Positions 33,315-44,203 of a DNA stretch of 64,000 bases are shown in pieces. Every line of letters begins with the position of its first letter. The first letter of the stretch is position 1. The stretch is taken from NCBI GenBank assembly GCA_003478935.1, contig QUFP01000003.1:81453-145452 (forward strand). The letters are read 5' to 3'. The DNA comes from Firmicutes bacterium AF25-13AC (GTDB lineage Bacteria; Bacillota; Clostridia; Lachnospirales; Lachnospiraceae). The notes under the pieces are model-generated. The model did not search any database and was not told where the DNA came from. It saw only the letters and a program-made list of their open reading frames with translations. The translations under genes and the position numbers were made by a program.

Positions 33315-35327
33315 ATGGATCATTTATTATATGGATGTGCATATTATGATGAGTATATGCCGTATGAACGGCTTGACAAGGATCTTGCTATGATGAAAAA
33401 GGCAGGAATCAATGTAATCAGGATTGCGGAGTCGACTTGGAGCACAGAAGAGCCAGAAGACGGAGTGTTTGATTTTTCTCATGTCACAAAGGTACTAGAA
33501 GCTTGTGAACGCGAAAAAATTAATGTTATTATCGGAACACCAACATATGCAATACCAGCTTGGATGGCAAAAAAGTATCCGGATATCATGGTGACAGATA
33601 AGAGTGGGCGACGTCCATACGGTGCGCGTCAGATTATGGACATAACACATCACGCTTACCGTTTCTACTGCGAGCGTATTATTCGTAAGCTGATGGAAGT
33701 GGTAAAGGACTATTCCTGCGTTATTGGATTTCAGCTTGACAATGAGACAAAGCATTTTGGTACGAGCAGCGAAAATGTACAGCAGGCATTTGTATCATGG
33801 ATTAAGAAGCAGTATCAGGGAGATATTGAGAGATTCAATCACGATTTCGGACTGGATTACTGGAGTAACAGAATTAATAGCTGGGAGCAGTTTCCAAGTG
33901 TAAGAGGTACTATAAATGGAAGCCTTGGCTGTGCATTTGAGCAGTTTCAAAGAAGTCTTGTAACGGAATTTTTGACGTGGCAAAGAAGCATTGTGCAGGA
34001 ATATCTGCGCGAGGATCAGTTTGTTACTCATAATTTTGATTTTGCATGGAAGGGGCATTCTTACGGTGTTCAACCAGATGTTGACCATCCATCTGCATCG
34101 AAGGCACTTACAATAGCAGGCTGTGATATTTATCATCCATCACAGGATGATCTGACAGGAAAGGAAATTTCCTTCTGTGGTGATATGACACGTTCACTTA
34201 AAAAGGATAATTATCTTGTAATTGAGACAGAAGCACAAGGTTTTCCAGAGTGGACACCATATCCAGGTCAGCTTAAATTACAGGCATTTTCTCATCTTGC
34301 AAGCGGATCTGACAGTGTGATGTACTGGCATTGGCATTCAATTCACAATGCATGTGAAACATACTGGAAAGGTATTTTAAGTCATGATCTGCAGGAGAAT
34401 GCAATTTATCGTGAGGTTAGCCAGATAGGAAAATCATTTGAAGCCTTAAGTGACAAATTGATTCACTTAAAGAAAACGAATCAGGTTGCTATTATGGTCA
34501 GCAATGAAGCATTAACTGCGCTTAACTGGTTCCAAATTCCTGGCGGAAAAACTTCCTATAATGATGTTGTGCGCTGGATTTATGATGCGCTTTATGAGCA
34601 GAATATAGAGTGTGATATTATCTGGACAGATGAAACTAATCTCGATGCATATAAAGTGATTTTTGTCCCTGCATTATATAGTGCGCCAAAGGAAGTATTT
34701 GAGCGTTTATCAGCATTTGCAGCAAATGGAGGTACACTTGTTGCTACCTTTAAGACAGGCTTTACTGATGAGCATGTAAAGGTGAATTGTGACAGACAGC
34801 CGGCAGGTCTTTCTGAGTGCATGGGTGCCTGGTATGATCGTTTTACTGCACCCCAAAATGTTGATCTGTCTGGTGAAACATTTGGCGTGTCAAAGGATGA
34901 ATTGCAGGTACAAGACTTTATGGAGTTAGTTGAGCCAGCTGGGGCAAAGGTACTTGCCTTTTATGATCATTATATGTGGAAGGAGTATGCCGCTGTAACT
35001 AAAAACAGTTGGGGCAAAGGTACTTGCTATTATATCGCCTGCAAGACAAGCAGTGCATACATAAAGAAATTGACTGCCAGCATTGTAAAAGAGGCAGGAT
35101 TATGGGGATGGAAGCAGGAAATTGCATTCCCGGTTATTATAAAAGAGGGTATAAATCAGGAAGGAAAAAAGATTTGCTATCTGTTTAATTATTCAGGAAA
35201 GGAACAGAGCGTGAAGCTGCCAAAAGAGGCGTCAAATGTATCAAGAGTGCTCAAAGAGGAGGGCGCAGTTTTGAAAAAAGATCGTTTGACGCTTGCGCCA
35301 TGGGGCTTTGTAGTAGAGGAGATTTAG
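33315..35327 (+). CDS. GH42 beta-galactosidase
   Basis: 670 aa, three GH42 domains: catalytic TIM barrel (residues 1-380), trimerisation domain (about 390-600) and a C-terminal beta domain. Acid/base Glu144 in GFQLDNET and nucleophile Glu304 in YLVIETEAQG match the family. No signal peptide, so it acts in the cytoplasm on imported galactosides. ATG 33315 follows GGGAGGAAA. An 18-nt direct repeat lies inside near 34940 and 35010. Confidence 0.94.
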   Translation: MDHLLYGCAYYDEYMPYERLDKDLAMMKKAGINVIRIAESTWSTEEPEDGVFDFSHVTKVLEACEREKINVIIGTPTYAIPAWMAKKYPDIMVTDKSGRRPYGARQIMDITHHAYRFYCERIIRKLMEVVKDYSCVIGFQLDNETKHFGTSSENVQQAFVSWIKKQYQGDIERFNHDFGLDYWSNRINSWEQFPSVRGTINGSLGCAFEQFQRSLVTEFLTWQRSIVQEYLREDQFVTHNFDFAWKGHSYGVQPDVDHPSASKALTIAGCDIYHPSQDDLTGKEISFCGDMTRSLKKDNYLVIETEAQGFPEWTPYPGQLKLQAFSHLASGSDSVMYWHWHSIHNACETYWKGILSHDLQENAIYREVSQIGKSFEALSDKLIHLKKTNQVAIMVSNEALTALNWFQIPGGKTSYNDVVRWIYDALYEQNIECDIIWTDETNLDAYKVIFVPALYSAPKEVFERLSAFAANGGTLVATFKTGFTDEHVKVNCDRQPAGLSECMGAWYDRFTAPQNVDLSGETFGVSKDELQVQDFMELVEPAGAKVLAFYDHYMWKEYAAVTKNSWGKGTCYYIACKTSSAYIKKLTASIVKEAGLWGWKQEIAFPVIIKEGINQEGKKICYLFNYSGKEQSVKLPKEASNVSRVLKEEGAVLKKDRLTLAPWGFVVEEI

Positions 35328-35347
35328 GTAAACAGGAGGAAAACACT

Positions 35348-36715
35348 ATGAATCTTGATATGACAAAAGGCAGCCCATTAAAGCTGATTTTAAAGTTTTT
35401 AGTCCCGGTATTGTTAGGATGTTTATTTCAGCAGCTTTACAATATGGTCGATACGATTATAGTAGGAAAAGGTGTTGGATCAGATGCACTTGCTGCAGTA
35501 GGTGCAACTGGAACAATTGTATTTTTCATTCTTGGTTTTATGAATGGATTGACGACAGGCTTTACTGTTTTGTCATCACAGCGTTATGGAGCAGGCGACT
35601 ATGAAGGGCTTAGAAAGAGTGTCGGCAATGCTTTTGTGCTTGGCTTGATTGTGACTGTTATTATGACAATTGCGAGCTTGCTTGGCATGGACTGGCTGCT
35701 TCGCATAATGCAGACGCCAGAGGATATCTTTGATATGTCAAAGGAATATATTGTTATCATCTGTGTGGGTATTATATTTACAACATTGTATAATTTAACA
35801 GCTAGCATTTTACGTGCAGTAGGAAACAGTAAAGTTCCGCTTTATTTTCTGATTTTATCAGCACTGTTAAACGTTGTTCTTGACTTGTTCTTCATCATGG
35901 TATTGTCATGGGGCGTAGCTGGTGCTGCCATTGCAACAGTTATTTCACAGGGTGTTTCAGGAATTTTATGTCTTGTATTTTTGCTTACAAAAGTAGATAT
36001 ACTAAAGCTAAAGAAGGAGCACTTTAAGCTCGATCCAATTGGTGCGAAAATTCAGTTAAATATTGGTATTCCAATGGCTCTCCAATTTTCTATCACTGCA
36101 ATCGGAACTATGATTTTACAGGCAGCATTGAATTTGCTTGGCTCTACAGTAGTTGCTTCTTATACAGCAGCCTGCAAGGTAGAGCAACTTGTGACTCAGG
36201 CATTTCAGGCAATGGGCATGACAATGGCAACATACAGTGCACAAAACTGGGGCATACATTCTACTGAGCGTATAAGAAAAGGCCAGAAGACAGCAATGGT
36301 TCTTAGCTGCAGCTATGCTGTAATTATTTACTTTGTCGTTCTTGCTATACTTCCTTTTATGACATCACTGTTCTTTGACGGTGATCTGACCACGGTGATC
36401 GGCTATGTGCGCGAGTATATTCAAATCTGTGGACTTTGCTTTATTCCGCTTGGTATGATTTTTATTTATAGAAATGTACTTCAGGGATGTGGATATGCAC
36501 TGTTTCCTACACTTGGAGGTGTCGTTGAGCTGATCAGCAGAAGTGTGTTTGCTTTCATAGCAGCAAGAGCAATGAGCTACACAGGAATCTGCGTAGCCAA
36601 TGCAAGTGCATGGGTGACGGCCGGAATCTTCTTATGGATTGCGTACCTGTTCATTATGAAGGATATTCTAAAGAAGGACAAGGAAAGAGAATTGCAGAAA
36701 AAAGCAGACATTTGA
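35348..36715 (+). CDS. MATE family efflux transporter
   Basis: 455-aa inner-membrane exporter with about twelve transmembrane segments. MATE repeats are seen in LVPVLLGCLFQQLYNMVDTI, GTIVFFILGFMNGLTTGFTV and the equivalent second-half sequence (LNIGIPMALQFSITAIGTM). It is of the NorM/DinF group with Na+ or H+ coupling unknown. AGGAGG precedes ATG 35348. It follows the beta-galactosidase by 20 nt. Confidence 0.93.
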   Translation: MNLDMTKGSPLKLILKFLVPVLLGCLFQQLYNMVDTIIVGKGVGSDALAAVGATGTIVFFILGFMNGLTTGFTVLSSQRYGAGDYEGLRKSVGNAFVLGLIVTVIMTIASLLGMDWLLRIMQTPEDIFDMSKEYIVIICVGIIFTTLYNLTASILRAVGNSKVPLYFLILSALLNVVLDLFFIMVLSWGVAGAAIATVISQGVSGILCLVFLLTKVDILKLKKEHFKLDPIGAKIQLNIGIPMALQFSITAIGTMILQAALNLLGSTVVASYTAACKVEQLVTQAFQAMGMTMATYSAQNWGIHSTERIRKGQKTAMVLSCSYAVIIYFVVLAILPFMTSLFFDGDLTTVIGYVREYIQICGLCFIPLGMIFIYRNVLQGCGYALFPTLGGVVELISRSVFAFIAARAMSYTGICVANASAWVTAGIFLWIAYLFIMKDILKKDKERELQKKADI

Positions 36716-36770
36716 TAAACTAGGCAGTCTGCGTATGGCATTTGTAAAAGAATATAGAGAGGTTTCATAT

Positions 36771-38018
36771 ATGATAGAAACAGCACAAAAAAAAGAACGT
36801 CTGCTTTTAGTTGCGGTGAATACGGCAGAGGAGAGCAGAGTAAGAGCATCGCTAGAGGAGCTTGCTCTTTTGGTGGATACAGCTGGCGGTGAGGCCGTCG
36901 GCTCTATCTATCAGAATCTTGATCATCCAATTTCAGCTACTTATGTTGGAAAAGGAAAGATTGAAGAGATTCGCCAGCTGGCAGCACAGTTAGACGCAGA
37001 CGGTATTGTGTGTGATGATGAGCTTACACCAGCTCAGATGAAAAATCTAGAGCAGGAGCTTGGCTTTAATGTGCTTGACCGTACAATGGTAATTCTTGAT
37101 ATTTTTGCATCTCGCGCAAGAAGCAGTGAGGGAAAAATTCAGGTTGAGCTGGCACAGCTTCGTTACCGTGCAAATCGTCTGACAGGAATGGGTCAGTCTA
37201 TGTCGAGATTAGGCGGTGGTATTGGTACAAGAGGACCAGGTGAGAGTAAGCTTGAGACAGACCGACGTTTGATTCATCAGCGTATAGGTCAGTTAAAGTC
37301 GGAGCTTGAGCAGGTAAAGCGCACAAGAGAAGTTACAAGAAAAAGAAGAAATGATACGCATATACCAGTTGCTGCAATTGTGGGATATACAAATGCTGGA
37401 AAATCAAGCTTGTTAAATAAGCTGACTGGTTCAGAGGTACTTGCAGAGGACAAGCTGTTTGCAACGCTTGATCCAACAACAAGACTGCTTAGTTTAGGCA
37501 ATGACGAGCCGCTTTTAATGACGGATACAGTAGGCTTCATTGATAAGCTTCCACATCATTTGATTGATGCATTTCGAAGTACGCTTGAGGAAGCAAAGCA
37601 TGCTGATCTGATTATTCATGTTGTAGACTGTTCAAATCCAGAGCATGAGACTCAGATGCAGGTTGTATACCAGACATTAAAGGAGTTAGGTGTAGAGGGG
37701 AAACCAATCTTTACTCTTATGAACAAGCAGGATTTGTTATCAGAAGAAGAAAAAGATCTTTTCGAGCGAGATATGCAGGCAGACCGCACAATTGAGATTT
37801 CAGTAAAAGATGGCATAGGTCTTGACGAGCTGCGCGAGGTGCTTCTTTCTTTTCTTAGAAATCGCAAAAAATATGTGGAGCGTCTCTATGGATACGATGA
37901 GATGGGAAAAATTCAGTTGCTTCGCAAGTATGGACAGATTGTAACAGAGGAGTACCGTGATGATGGCGTAGCTGTCACCGGATATGTTCCGAAAGAATAT
38001 TATAACCAGATTCAGTAA
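36771..38018 (+). CDS. hflX: GTPase HflX
   Basis: 415-aa ribosome-associated GTPase that splits stalled 70S ribosomes after heat or antibiotic stress. HflX N-domain (YVGKGKIEEIRQLAAQLDAD, GGIGTRGPGESKLETDRR) is followed by G1 (GYTNAGKSSLLNKL), G3 (DTVGFIDKLPHHL) and G4 (NKQD). ATG 36771 with AGAGAGGTTTC upstream. Its neighbour is a second ribosome-binding GTPase fused to a nuclease, so the pair suggests a ribosome rescue cluster. Confidence 0.95.
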   Translation: MIETAQKKERLLLVAVNTAEESRVRASLEELALLVDTAGGEAVGSIYQNLDHPISATYVGKGKIEEIRQLAAQLDADGIVCDDELTPAQMKNLEQELGFNVLDRTMVILDIFASRARSSEGKIQVELAQLRYRANRLTGMGQSMSRLGGGIGTRGPGESKLETDRRLIHQRIGQLKSELEQVKRTREVTRKRRNDTHIPVAAIVGYTNAGKSSLLNKLTGSEVLAEDKLFATLDPTTRLLSLGNDEPLLMTDTVGFIDKLPHHLIDAFRSTLEEAKHADLIIHVVDCSNPEHETQMQVVYQTLKELGVEGKPIFTLMNKQDLLSEEEKDLFERDMQADRTIEISVKDGIGLDELREVLLSFLRNRKKYVERLYGYDEMGKIQLLRKYGQIVTEEYRDDGVAVTGYVPKEYYNQIQ

Positions 38019-38037
38019 ATGACCAGGAGGGCTTAAG

Positions 38038-40765
38038 ATGGAGCAAACGGCTCAGATAAAAGAATGTGCACATACCGTTGCCGGAATTGTGGCGCACGTA
38101 GATGCAGGAAAAACAACATTGGCTGAGAGTATGCTCTACCTGACAGGAGGCACAAGAAAGCTGGGAAGAGTTGACCACAAGGATGCATTTTTAGATACGT
38201 ATGAGCTTGAGAAAAACAGAGGAATTACGATTTTTTCCAAGCAGGCAGAATTAAATTTGAAAAACAGAAAGCTTACGCTTTTAGATACGCCAGGCCATGT
38301 GGATTTTTCGGCAGAGATGGAACGAACACTTCAGGTGCTTGATTATGCAATATTGGTAATTAGCGTTGCAGATGGCGTGTCTGGTCATGTGCAGACACTG
38401 TGGCGTTTGTTAAAGCAGTATAATGTTCCTGTATTTCTTTTTATTAACAAAATGGATCAGCCGGGTGCTGATAAAGAAGAAACGCTGATGCAGCTGCAGA
38501 AACGTCTTGATGGTCGTTGCGTAGACTTTTCTGATCTTGAAAATTTCGATGAGCGTCTGGCAGAGACAGATGAGGAATTATTGGAACAGTTTTTTGAGAC
38601 TGGCAAGATTAGACTGGAACAGATAAAAAAGCAGATCAAGGATCGAAAGCTTTTTCCATGTTATTTTGGCTCAGCTTTAAAGATGCAGGGTATAACAGAA
38701 TTTCTAGAAGGTTTTGAGATGTACACGACAGTACCGGTGTATGGCGATTTGTTTGGAGCGCGTGTATTTAAGATTGCACGTGATGCACAGGGAAAACGAC
38801 TGACATATTTAAAGGTGACAGGCGGTGTGCTTAAAGCAAAGCAGGTGATTGGTGAGGAAAAGATTGATCAGATCCGTGTCTACTCAGGTGTTTCATTTAC
38901 ATCAGTATCAGAGGCACAGCCTGGTATGGTTTGTGCCGTAACTGGATTAAATGATACTGTGACAGGACAAGGTTTAGGCTGTGAGATTCAGGCGCAAACG
39001 CCGATTCTGGAACCTGTTCTTACATATTGTGTGTCATTTTCGCCAGAGATTGATATTCACGAGAAATGTATAGAAGCTTTCTGTGTTAGAGGAGGAGGAG
39101 CCGCAGCTGCAGCTTGTATGGCAGGAGGAGACTTCTGAGATTCATGCGAGAGTCATGGGTGAGGTGCAGATTGAAATTTTGCAAAGCCTGATTCGTGAGC
39201 GCTTTGGCGTGGAAGCCTTTTTTACTTCTGGTTCCATTATTTACAAGGAAACTGTGGAGAATACTGTTGAGGGAATCGGTCATTTTGAGCCGCTTCGTCA
39301 TTATGCAGAGGTTCACCTTTTAATAGAACCGGGAGAACCAGGTAGCGGAATGGTTTATGAGACAAACTGCAGCGAAGATTTGCTTTCAAAGAACTGGCAG
39401 CGCCTTATTATAACGCACTTAGAAGAAAAAAAACATAAGGGTGTGCTGACAGGCTCAGAGCTGACTGATACTAAGATTACTCTTATAGCAGGCCGTGCCC
39501 ACATAAAGCATACAGAGGGCGGAGATTTTAGACAGGCTACTTACCGTGCTGTCAGACAGGGTCTGATGCAGGCAAAGAGCAGACTCTTAGAGCCTGTGTA
39601 CGCGTACCGTCTTGAAATTCCATCAGAATGTATTGGAAGAGCAATGACTGATATTCAGCAGATGTGCGGTACGTTTTTGGCTCCTGAGCAGGAAGGAGAG
39701 CTAAGCATACTTTCTGGAACAGCACCAGTATCAACGATGCGGGGCTATCAGAGAGAGGTCGTTGCCTACAGCAGAGGTCATGGTCGTCTTTTTTGTACAT
39801 TAAAGGGATATGCACCGTGCCACAATGAGGAAGAAGTGGTGGAACGCATCGGATATTTGCCGGAAGCAGATCTGTCAAATACGCCAGACTCAGTATTTTG
39901 TGCGCATGGAGCAGGCTTTGTTGTTCCATGGTATGAAGTGCCAGATTATATGCATATTGAAGGTATGGAGCAGGAATCAGAAGAAGAGAAAATGCTTCGT
40001 GCAGCAAATGAGGCAAAACGTGCTAAGCAGGAACCGGTGCGTTCTCTTGAAGACTATGAGGCAGAGAATGAGGAGCTAAAGCAGATCTTTGAGAGAACCT
40101 ATGGACCTGTAAAGGTGTATCGCCAAGATGATGAGGAGCAGTATCAATCCTCAGCGCCAAAAGGAGCATCTACATATCGCCCAGCAAAGAAAAAGCAGCA
40201 AGAAGAGGAATATCTTCTAGTAGATGGCTATAATATTATTTTTGGCTGGCCAGAATTAAATGAGCTTTCAAAGACAGATATTGCGGCAGCTAGACTTACA
40301 TTGATGGATATTTTAAGTAATTATCAGGGTTACAGCAAGTGCAAACTAATCCTTGTGTTTGATGCCTATAAGGTGCCAGGAGGAACAGAGCATGTTGAAA
40401 AGTACCACAATATTTACATTGTGTACACAAAAGAGGCAGAGACAGCAGATCAATATATTGAAAAAACAGTTCATGCAATGGGAAGAAAGCATCGCGTAAC
40501 TGTGGCTACATCAGATGGTCTTGAGCAGGTTATCATTCTTGGACAGGGTGGTGTGCGTATGTCAGCACTTGGCTTAAAAAAGCAAATTGAAAGTGCCGGT
40601 CATGAGATTCGCGAAATGTGCACAACAAAGTCAGACAGCGGGAAAGTCTATTTGTTTCATGAGACATCTGATGATGTTAAGAAAAAGCTTGACGAGATTC
40701 GTCTGGAAAAAAATGATAAAAAAATTGATAAAAAAATTGATATTGGGAAACAAGGGGAAAAGTAA
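38038..40765 (+). CDS. Tet(M)/EF-G-like GTPase fused to Rae1/YacP-type NYN nuclease, frameshifted
   Basis: About 909 aa. The N-terminal half is a translation-factor GTPase of the ribosomal-protection type: G1 AHVDAGKTT, switch RGITIFSKQA, G3 DTPGHVDF, G4 NKMD. Domains III-V continue after the frameshift (about 39069-39085) with EEEEPQLQLVW and VMGEVQIEIL. A linker (about 40010-40200) leads to a NYN nuclease domain with Asp residues in LLVDGYN, VFDAYK, AETADQY and VATSDGLEQ. Infers: GTPase docks in the ribosomal A site and the nuclease cuts mRNA there, as Rae1 does. Confidence 0.85.
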
Positions 40766-40811
40766 AAAAACATTTGAAAGTGATTTCGACTGAGAGGAGA
40801 AAAATATTTCT

Positions 40812-42926
40812 ATGAAGGGAAAAAAGAAATCCTTTGCAGAGAAGATTAAAAAAGAGGGATGGATGAGGATTGATTGTCATCCGCTTGCTGTGTGGTTGGG
40901 TAGTACAATTGTAACTGTTTTGCTATTGGAATTACTCAGCAGAAAATCATTATTTAGTCTGCTTCATTTTGTGTTTGTGACACCGCATTTGTTTTTAATG
41001 AACTTTATGCTTGTGCTTACAACATATTCGCTTATGTTTTTGACAAGAAGGTGGGGATTTGTCAGAGGACTTGTGGCGATTTTTTGGGGCGCAATAGGCG
41101 TTACAGATTTTGTTTTGCTTTTGTTTCGAACAACACCGTTTAACTGGCATGATTTAAGCCTGATTGATTCTGCTATGCAGGTCATGAACCATTATGTATC
41201 AGGAATTGGATTTGTAGCAATCGGTGCTGTGATTGCAGCGTGTATTGTGCTTATAGTTGTGTTGTTTAAAAAGGCAGCACGTCTTGAAAAAAGGCCAAAT
41301 TACAAAAAGGGTGCGGCAAGTGTAGTAACTGTGGCATTGTTAACAGTTTATTTTTGGTGTGTTGGCCGCTGGTCCGCAATTTTGCCGCGTAATTTCAGCA
41401 ATATCGCGGAAGCTTATCAGACTTATGGTCTTGCCTACTGCTTTACAAATTCATACATCAGCACTGGAATTTCAAAGCCTGATAATTACGATGCGCAAAA
41501 GGTAGAAAATATCCTAGATGAAGAGGTTGTGCCTGTAAACACTGAAGTAGAGATTGATCCAGTGGAAACTAAAGCGCCAGAGGAAGTATCTGTTCCAGAA
41601 GAGTATGAAGAAGATACAAAGGCACCAATCGAAGAATACGATGCAGGTGTCAATGTTATTTATCTTCAGTTAGAGTCATTTTTTGATATTACTGATTTGA
41701 ATGATGTAACAGTAAATGAAGATCCGATTCCTAATTACCATCGCTTGTTTGATACATGCTCGTCTGGTTTTTTGAGCGTTCCATCTGTAGGTGCGGGAAC
41801 AGCCAACACAGAGTTTGAGATTTTGACAGGTATGAATTTGGATTTCTTCGGCTGCGGCGAATATCCATATCAGACAGTACTTCGTGAGCAGACATGTGAG
41901 AGCCTGCCGTATTGTTATGACAACATTGGCTATACATCTCATGCAATTCATAACAATTCTGCTACATTCTATAATCGAAACATGGTATTTTCACGTCTAG
42001 GCTTTGATACCTTTACGAGCATGGAGTATATGTATAACCTGACATATACGCCTGAAAATTGGGCAAAGGATAAAGTACTTACTACCAACATTATCGAGGC
42101 GATGGAGTCAACTGATACAAGTGACTTTATCTATACAATTTCCGTGCAGGGACATGGTGCATATCCGACAGAAGAGGTACTTAAGGATCCTCACATCAAA
42201 GTGACGTTAAAAGAAGATGATGAGGCCAGACAAAATCAGCTGACCTACTATGCAAATCAGATTTATGAAATGGATTTGTTTGTAGCTGAGCTGACAAGAC
42301 AATTAAAGGACTTTAATGAGCCGTGTATTCTTGTTATGTATGGTGATCACCTGCCAAGTCTTGGAATTGAGGAGACTGATATGAACCAGGGAAATCTCTT
42401 CACAACAAAATATATTTTGTGGAGTAATTTCCAGATGGAAAAGCAGGATAAAAACGTCGAGGCATACCAGCTTGGTGCATATGTAATGCAGCGAATGGGC
42501 ATCAATGAGGGAATTATGTTCCGTTATCATCAGAAATATTTTAAGGAGCAGAATGCAAACGAAAGTGCATATTTAGACTCAATGGCTGTTATTGAGTATG
42601 ATATGCTGTATGGTGATAAAGAGGTATTTGGAGGCGAAAATCCGTATCAGCCGAAAAATCTTAAGATGGGCATTCTTCCAATAACATTAGATCGTGTTTT
42701 ATACAAAGATGGTACAATGTGGCTGTATGGAAGCAATTTTAATGAGTTTTCAATTGTAAGCATAAATGGAAAGCAGTATGAGCCTACATCACAGCACCAG
42801 AATTTGATTAAGATAGAGGATCTGAAACTTGGCGGTGATCTTGAGGTGTGCGTGGCACAGCAGGATGATTATGGCAAGACAATTCTTAGTACGACAAGAA
42901 GCTGTCGTGTTGAGGTAAATCACTAA
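40812..42926 (+). CDS. LTA synthase-family sulfatase
   Basis: 704 aa. Five N-terminal membrane segments (about residues 20-190) and an extracellular alkaline-phosphatase-like domain: LQLESFFDI, catalytic Thr region PSVGAGTANTEFEILTG, HNNSATFYNR and GDHLPSLGIEE. Family members polymerise glycerol phosphate or add phospho-groups to envelope glycans. A long Glu/Pro linker (about residues 225-275) separates the parts. It follows the GTPase-nuclease gene by 46 nt. Confidence 0.9.
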   Translation: MKGKKKSFAEKIKKEGWMRIDCHPLAVWLGSTIVTVLLLELLSRKSLFSLLHFVFVTPHLFLMNFMLVLTTYSLMFLTRRWGFVRGLVAIFWGAIGVTDFVLLLFRTTPFNWHDLSLIDSAMQVMNHYVSGIGFVAIGAVIAACIVLIVVLFKKAARLEKRPNYKKGAASVVTVALLTVYFWCVGRWSAILPRNFSNIAEAYQTYGLAYCFTNSYISTGISKPDNYDAQKVENILDEEVVPVNTEVEIDPVETKAPEEVSVPEEYEEDTKAPIEEYDAGVNVIYLQLESFFDITDLNDVTVNEDPIPNYHRLFDTCSSGFLSVPSVGAGTANTEFEILTGMNLDFFGCGEYPYQTVLREQTCESLPYCYDNIGYTSHAIHNNSATFYNRNMVFSRLGFDTFTSMEYMYNLTYTPENWAKDKVLTTNIIEAMESTDTSDFIYTISVQGHGAYPTEEVLKDPHIKVTLKEDDEARQNQLTYYANQIYEMDLFVAELTRQLKDFNEPCILVMYGDHLPSLGIEETDMNQGNLFTTKYILWSNFQMEKQDKNVEAYQLGAYVMQRMGINEGIMFRYHQKYFKEQNANESAYLDSMAVIEYDMLYGDKEVFGGENPYQPKNLKMGILPITLDRVLYKDGTMWLYGSNFNEFSIVSINGKQYEPTSQHQNLIKIEDLKLGGDLEVCVAQQDDYGKTILSTTRSCRVEVNH

Positions 42927-42948
42927 TGGTATAGTTTGACGATATGGA

Positions 42949-42977
42949 TTGACGTACAGCAAAAAGTGAGATATGAT
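42949..42977 (+). promoter_or_regulatory. trpS promoter
   Basis: TTGACG (42949-42954) and TATGAT (42972-42977) with 17-nt spacing, 65 nt before the trpS start. The leader is too short for a T-box. Confidence 0.75.
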
Positions 42978-43042
42978 TATACCAAGGTTCAAAGGTCGGC
43001 GATACGACTGGAGACAGTAACTAGGAAAGGGCAAAACAGACC

Positions 43043-44131
43043 ATGGAAAAGATTATATTAACAGGTGACAGACCGACAGGAAGACTTCACGTAGGACATT
43101 ATGTAGGCTCTTTAAGAAGAAGAGTAGAACTGCAAAACTCTGGTGAATATTCCAAGATATTTATTATGATTGCAGATGCACAGGCATTAACAGATAATAT
43201 TGAAAACCCGGAGAAGGTTCGTCAGAACATCATCGAGGTAGCGCTTGATTACCTCTCATGCGGATTAGACCCGGCAAAGAGTAATATCTTAATCCAGTCC
43301 CAGATTCCGGAACTGTGTGAGCTGACTTTCTACTATATGGATCTCGTTACCGTAGCAAGACTTCAGAGAAATCCTACTGTAAAATCTGAGATTCAGATGA
43401 GAAATTTCGAGGCAAGCATTCCGGTTGGATTCTTCACCTACCCGATCAGTCAGGCTGCAGATATCACTGCATTTAAGGCGACGACAGTTCCAGTTGGAGA
43501 GGATCAGCTTCCGATGATCGAGCAGACAAGAGAAATCGTCCGCAAGTTTAATTCTGTATATGACGAAGTATTAGTTGAGCCAAGCGCTTTAATTTCTACT
43601 AATCAGGCATGTCTTCGTCTGCCAGGTATCGACGGCAAGGCAAAGATGAGTAAGTCTCTTGGAAACTGTATCTATCTGTCTGACAGTGAAGCAGATGTAA
43701 AGAAGAAGATCATGAGCATGTATACCGATCCAGAACATCTTCTTGTCAGCGATCCGGGACATCTTGAGGGCAATACAGTATTTACTTATCTGGATGCATT
43801 CTGCAAGCCGGAGCACTTTGAGAGATATCTGCCAGATTATGCAAATCTGGATGAATTAAAGGCTCATTACACAAGAGGCGGTCTTGGCGATGTAAAGGTA
43901 AAGAAATTCTTAAATAACATTATTCAGGAAGAGTTAGAGCCGATTCGTAAGAGACGTAAGGAATACGAGAAGGATATTCCAGAAGTTTATAACATTCTTC
44001 GCAAGGGTACCGAGGCTGCAAGAGAGGTTGCGGCACAGACATTGTCTGAGGTAAAGAGTGCAATGAAGATCAACTATTTTGATGATGTTGAGCTTATTAA
44101 GGCACAGAGCGAGAAGTATAAGGGAATCTAA
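43043..44131 (+). CDS. trpS: Tryptophanyl-tRNA synthetase
   Basis: 362-aa class I synthetase that charges tRNA-Trp. HIGH-like motif in [17 protein letters not shown] in [26 protein letters not shown] typical of TrpRS. AAAGGG precedes ATG 43043. It has its own promoter and terminator, hence a monocistronic unit. Length is normal. Confidence 0.96.
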   Translation: MEKIILTGDRPTGRLHVGHYVGSLRRRVELQNSGEYSKIFIMIADAQALTDNIENPEKVRQNIIEVALDYLSCGLDPAKSNILIQSQIPELCELTFYYMDLVTVARLQRNPTVKSEIQMRNFEASIPVGFFTYPISQAADITAFKATTVPVGEDQLPMIEQTREIVRKFNSVYDEVLVEPSALISTNQACLRLPGIDGKAKMSKSLGNCIYLSDSEADVKKKIMSMYTDPEHLLVSDPGHLEGNTVFTYLDAFCKPEHFERYLPDYANLDELKAHYTRGGLGDVKVKKFLNNIIQEELEPIRKRRKEYEKDIPEVYNILRKGTEAAREVAAQTLSEVKSAMKINYFDDVELIKAQSEKYKGI

Positions 44132-44151
44132 GGAAAATAGAAACAAAATAA

Positions 44152-44202
44152 GGGCGTTCAAAGTCCGGTGCGAGTTAACCGAACTTTGAACGCCTCTTTT
44201 TT
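44152..44202. terminator. Bidirectional terminator between trpS and GH3
   Basis: GGCGTTCAAAGT pairs with ACTTTGAACGCC, followed by TCTTTTTT. On the minus strand the complement is followed by TTATTTTG, so both convergent genes are covered. Confidence 0.85.
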
Positions 44203-44203
44203 A

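Noticed and set aside
38038..40765. A tetracycline resistance gene of the Tet(M) class
   Set aside because: Sequence is divergent from Tet(M), it has a nuclease fusion, and it sits in a chromosomal housekeeping cluster, not on the ICE.
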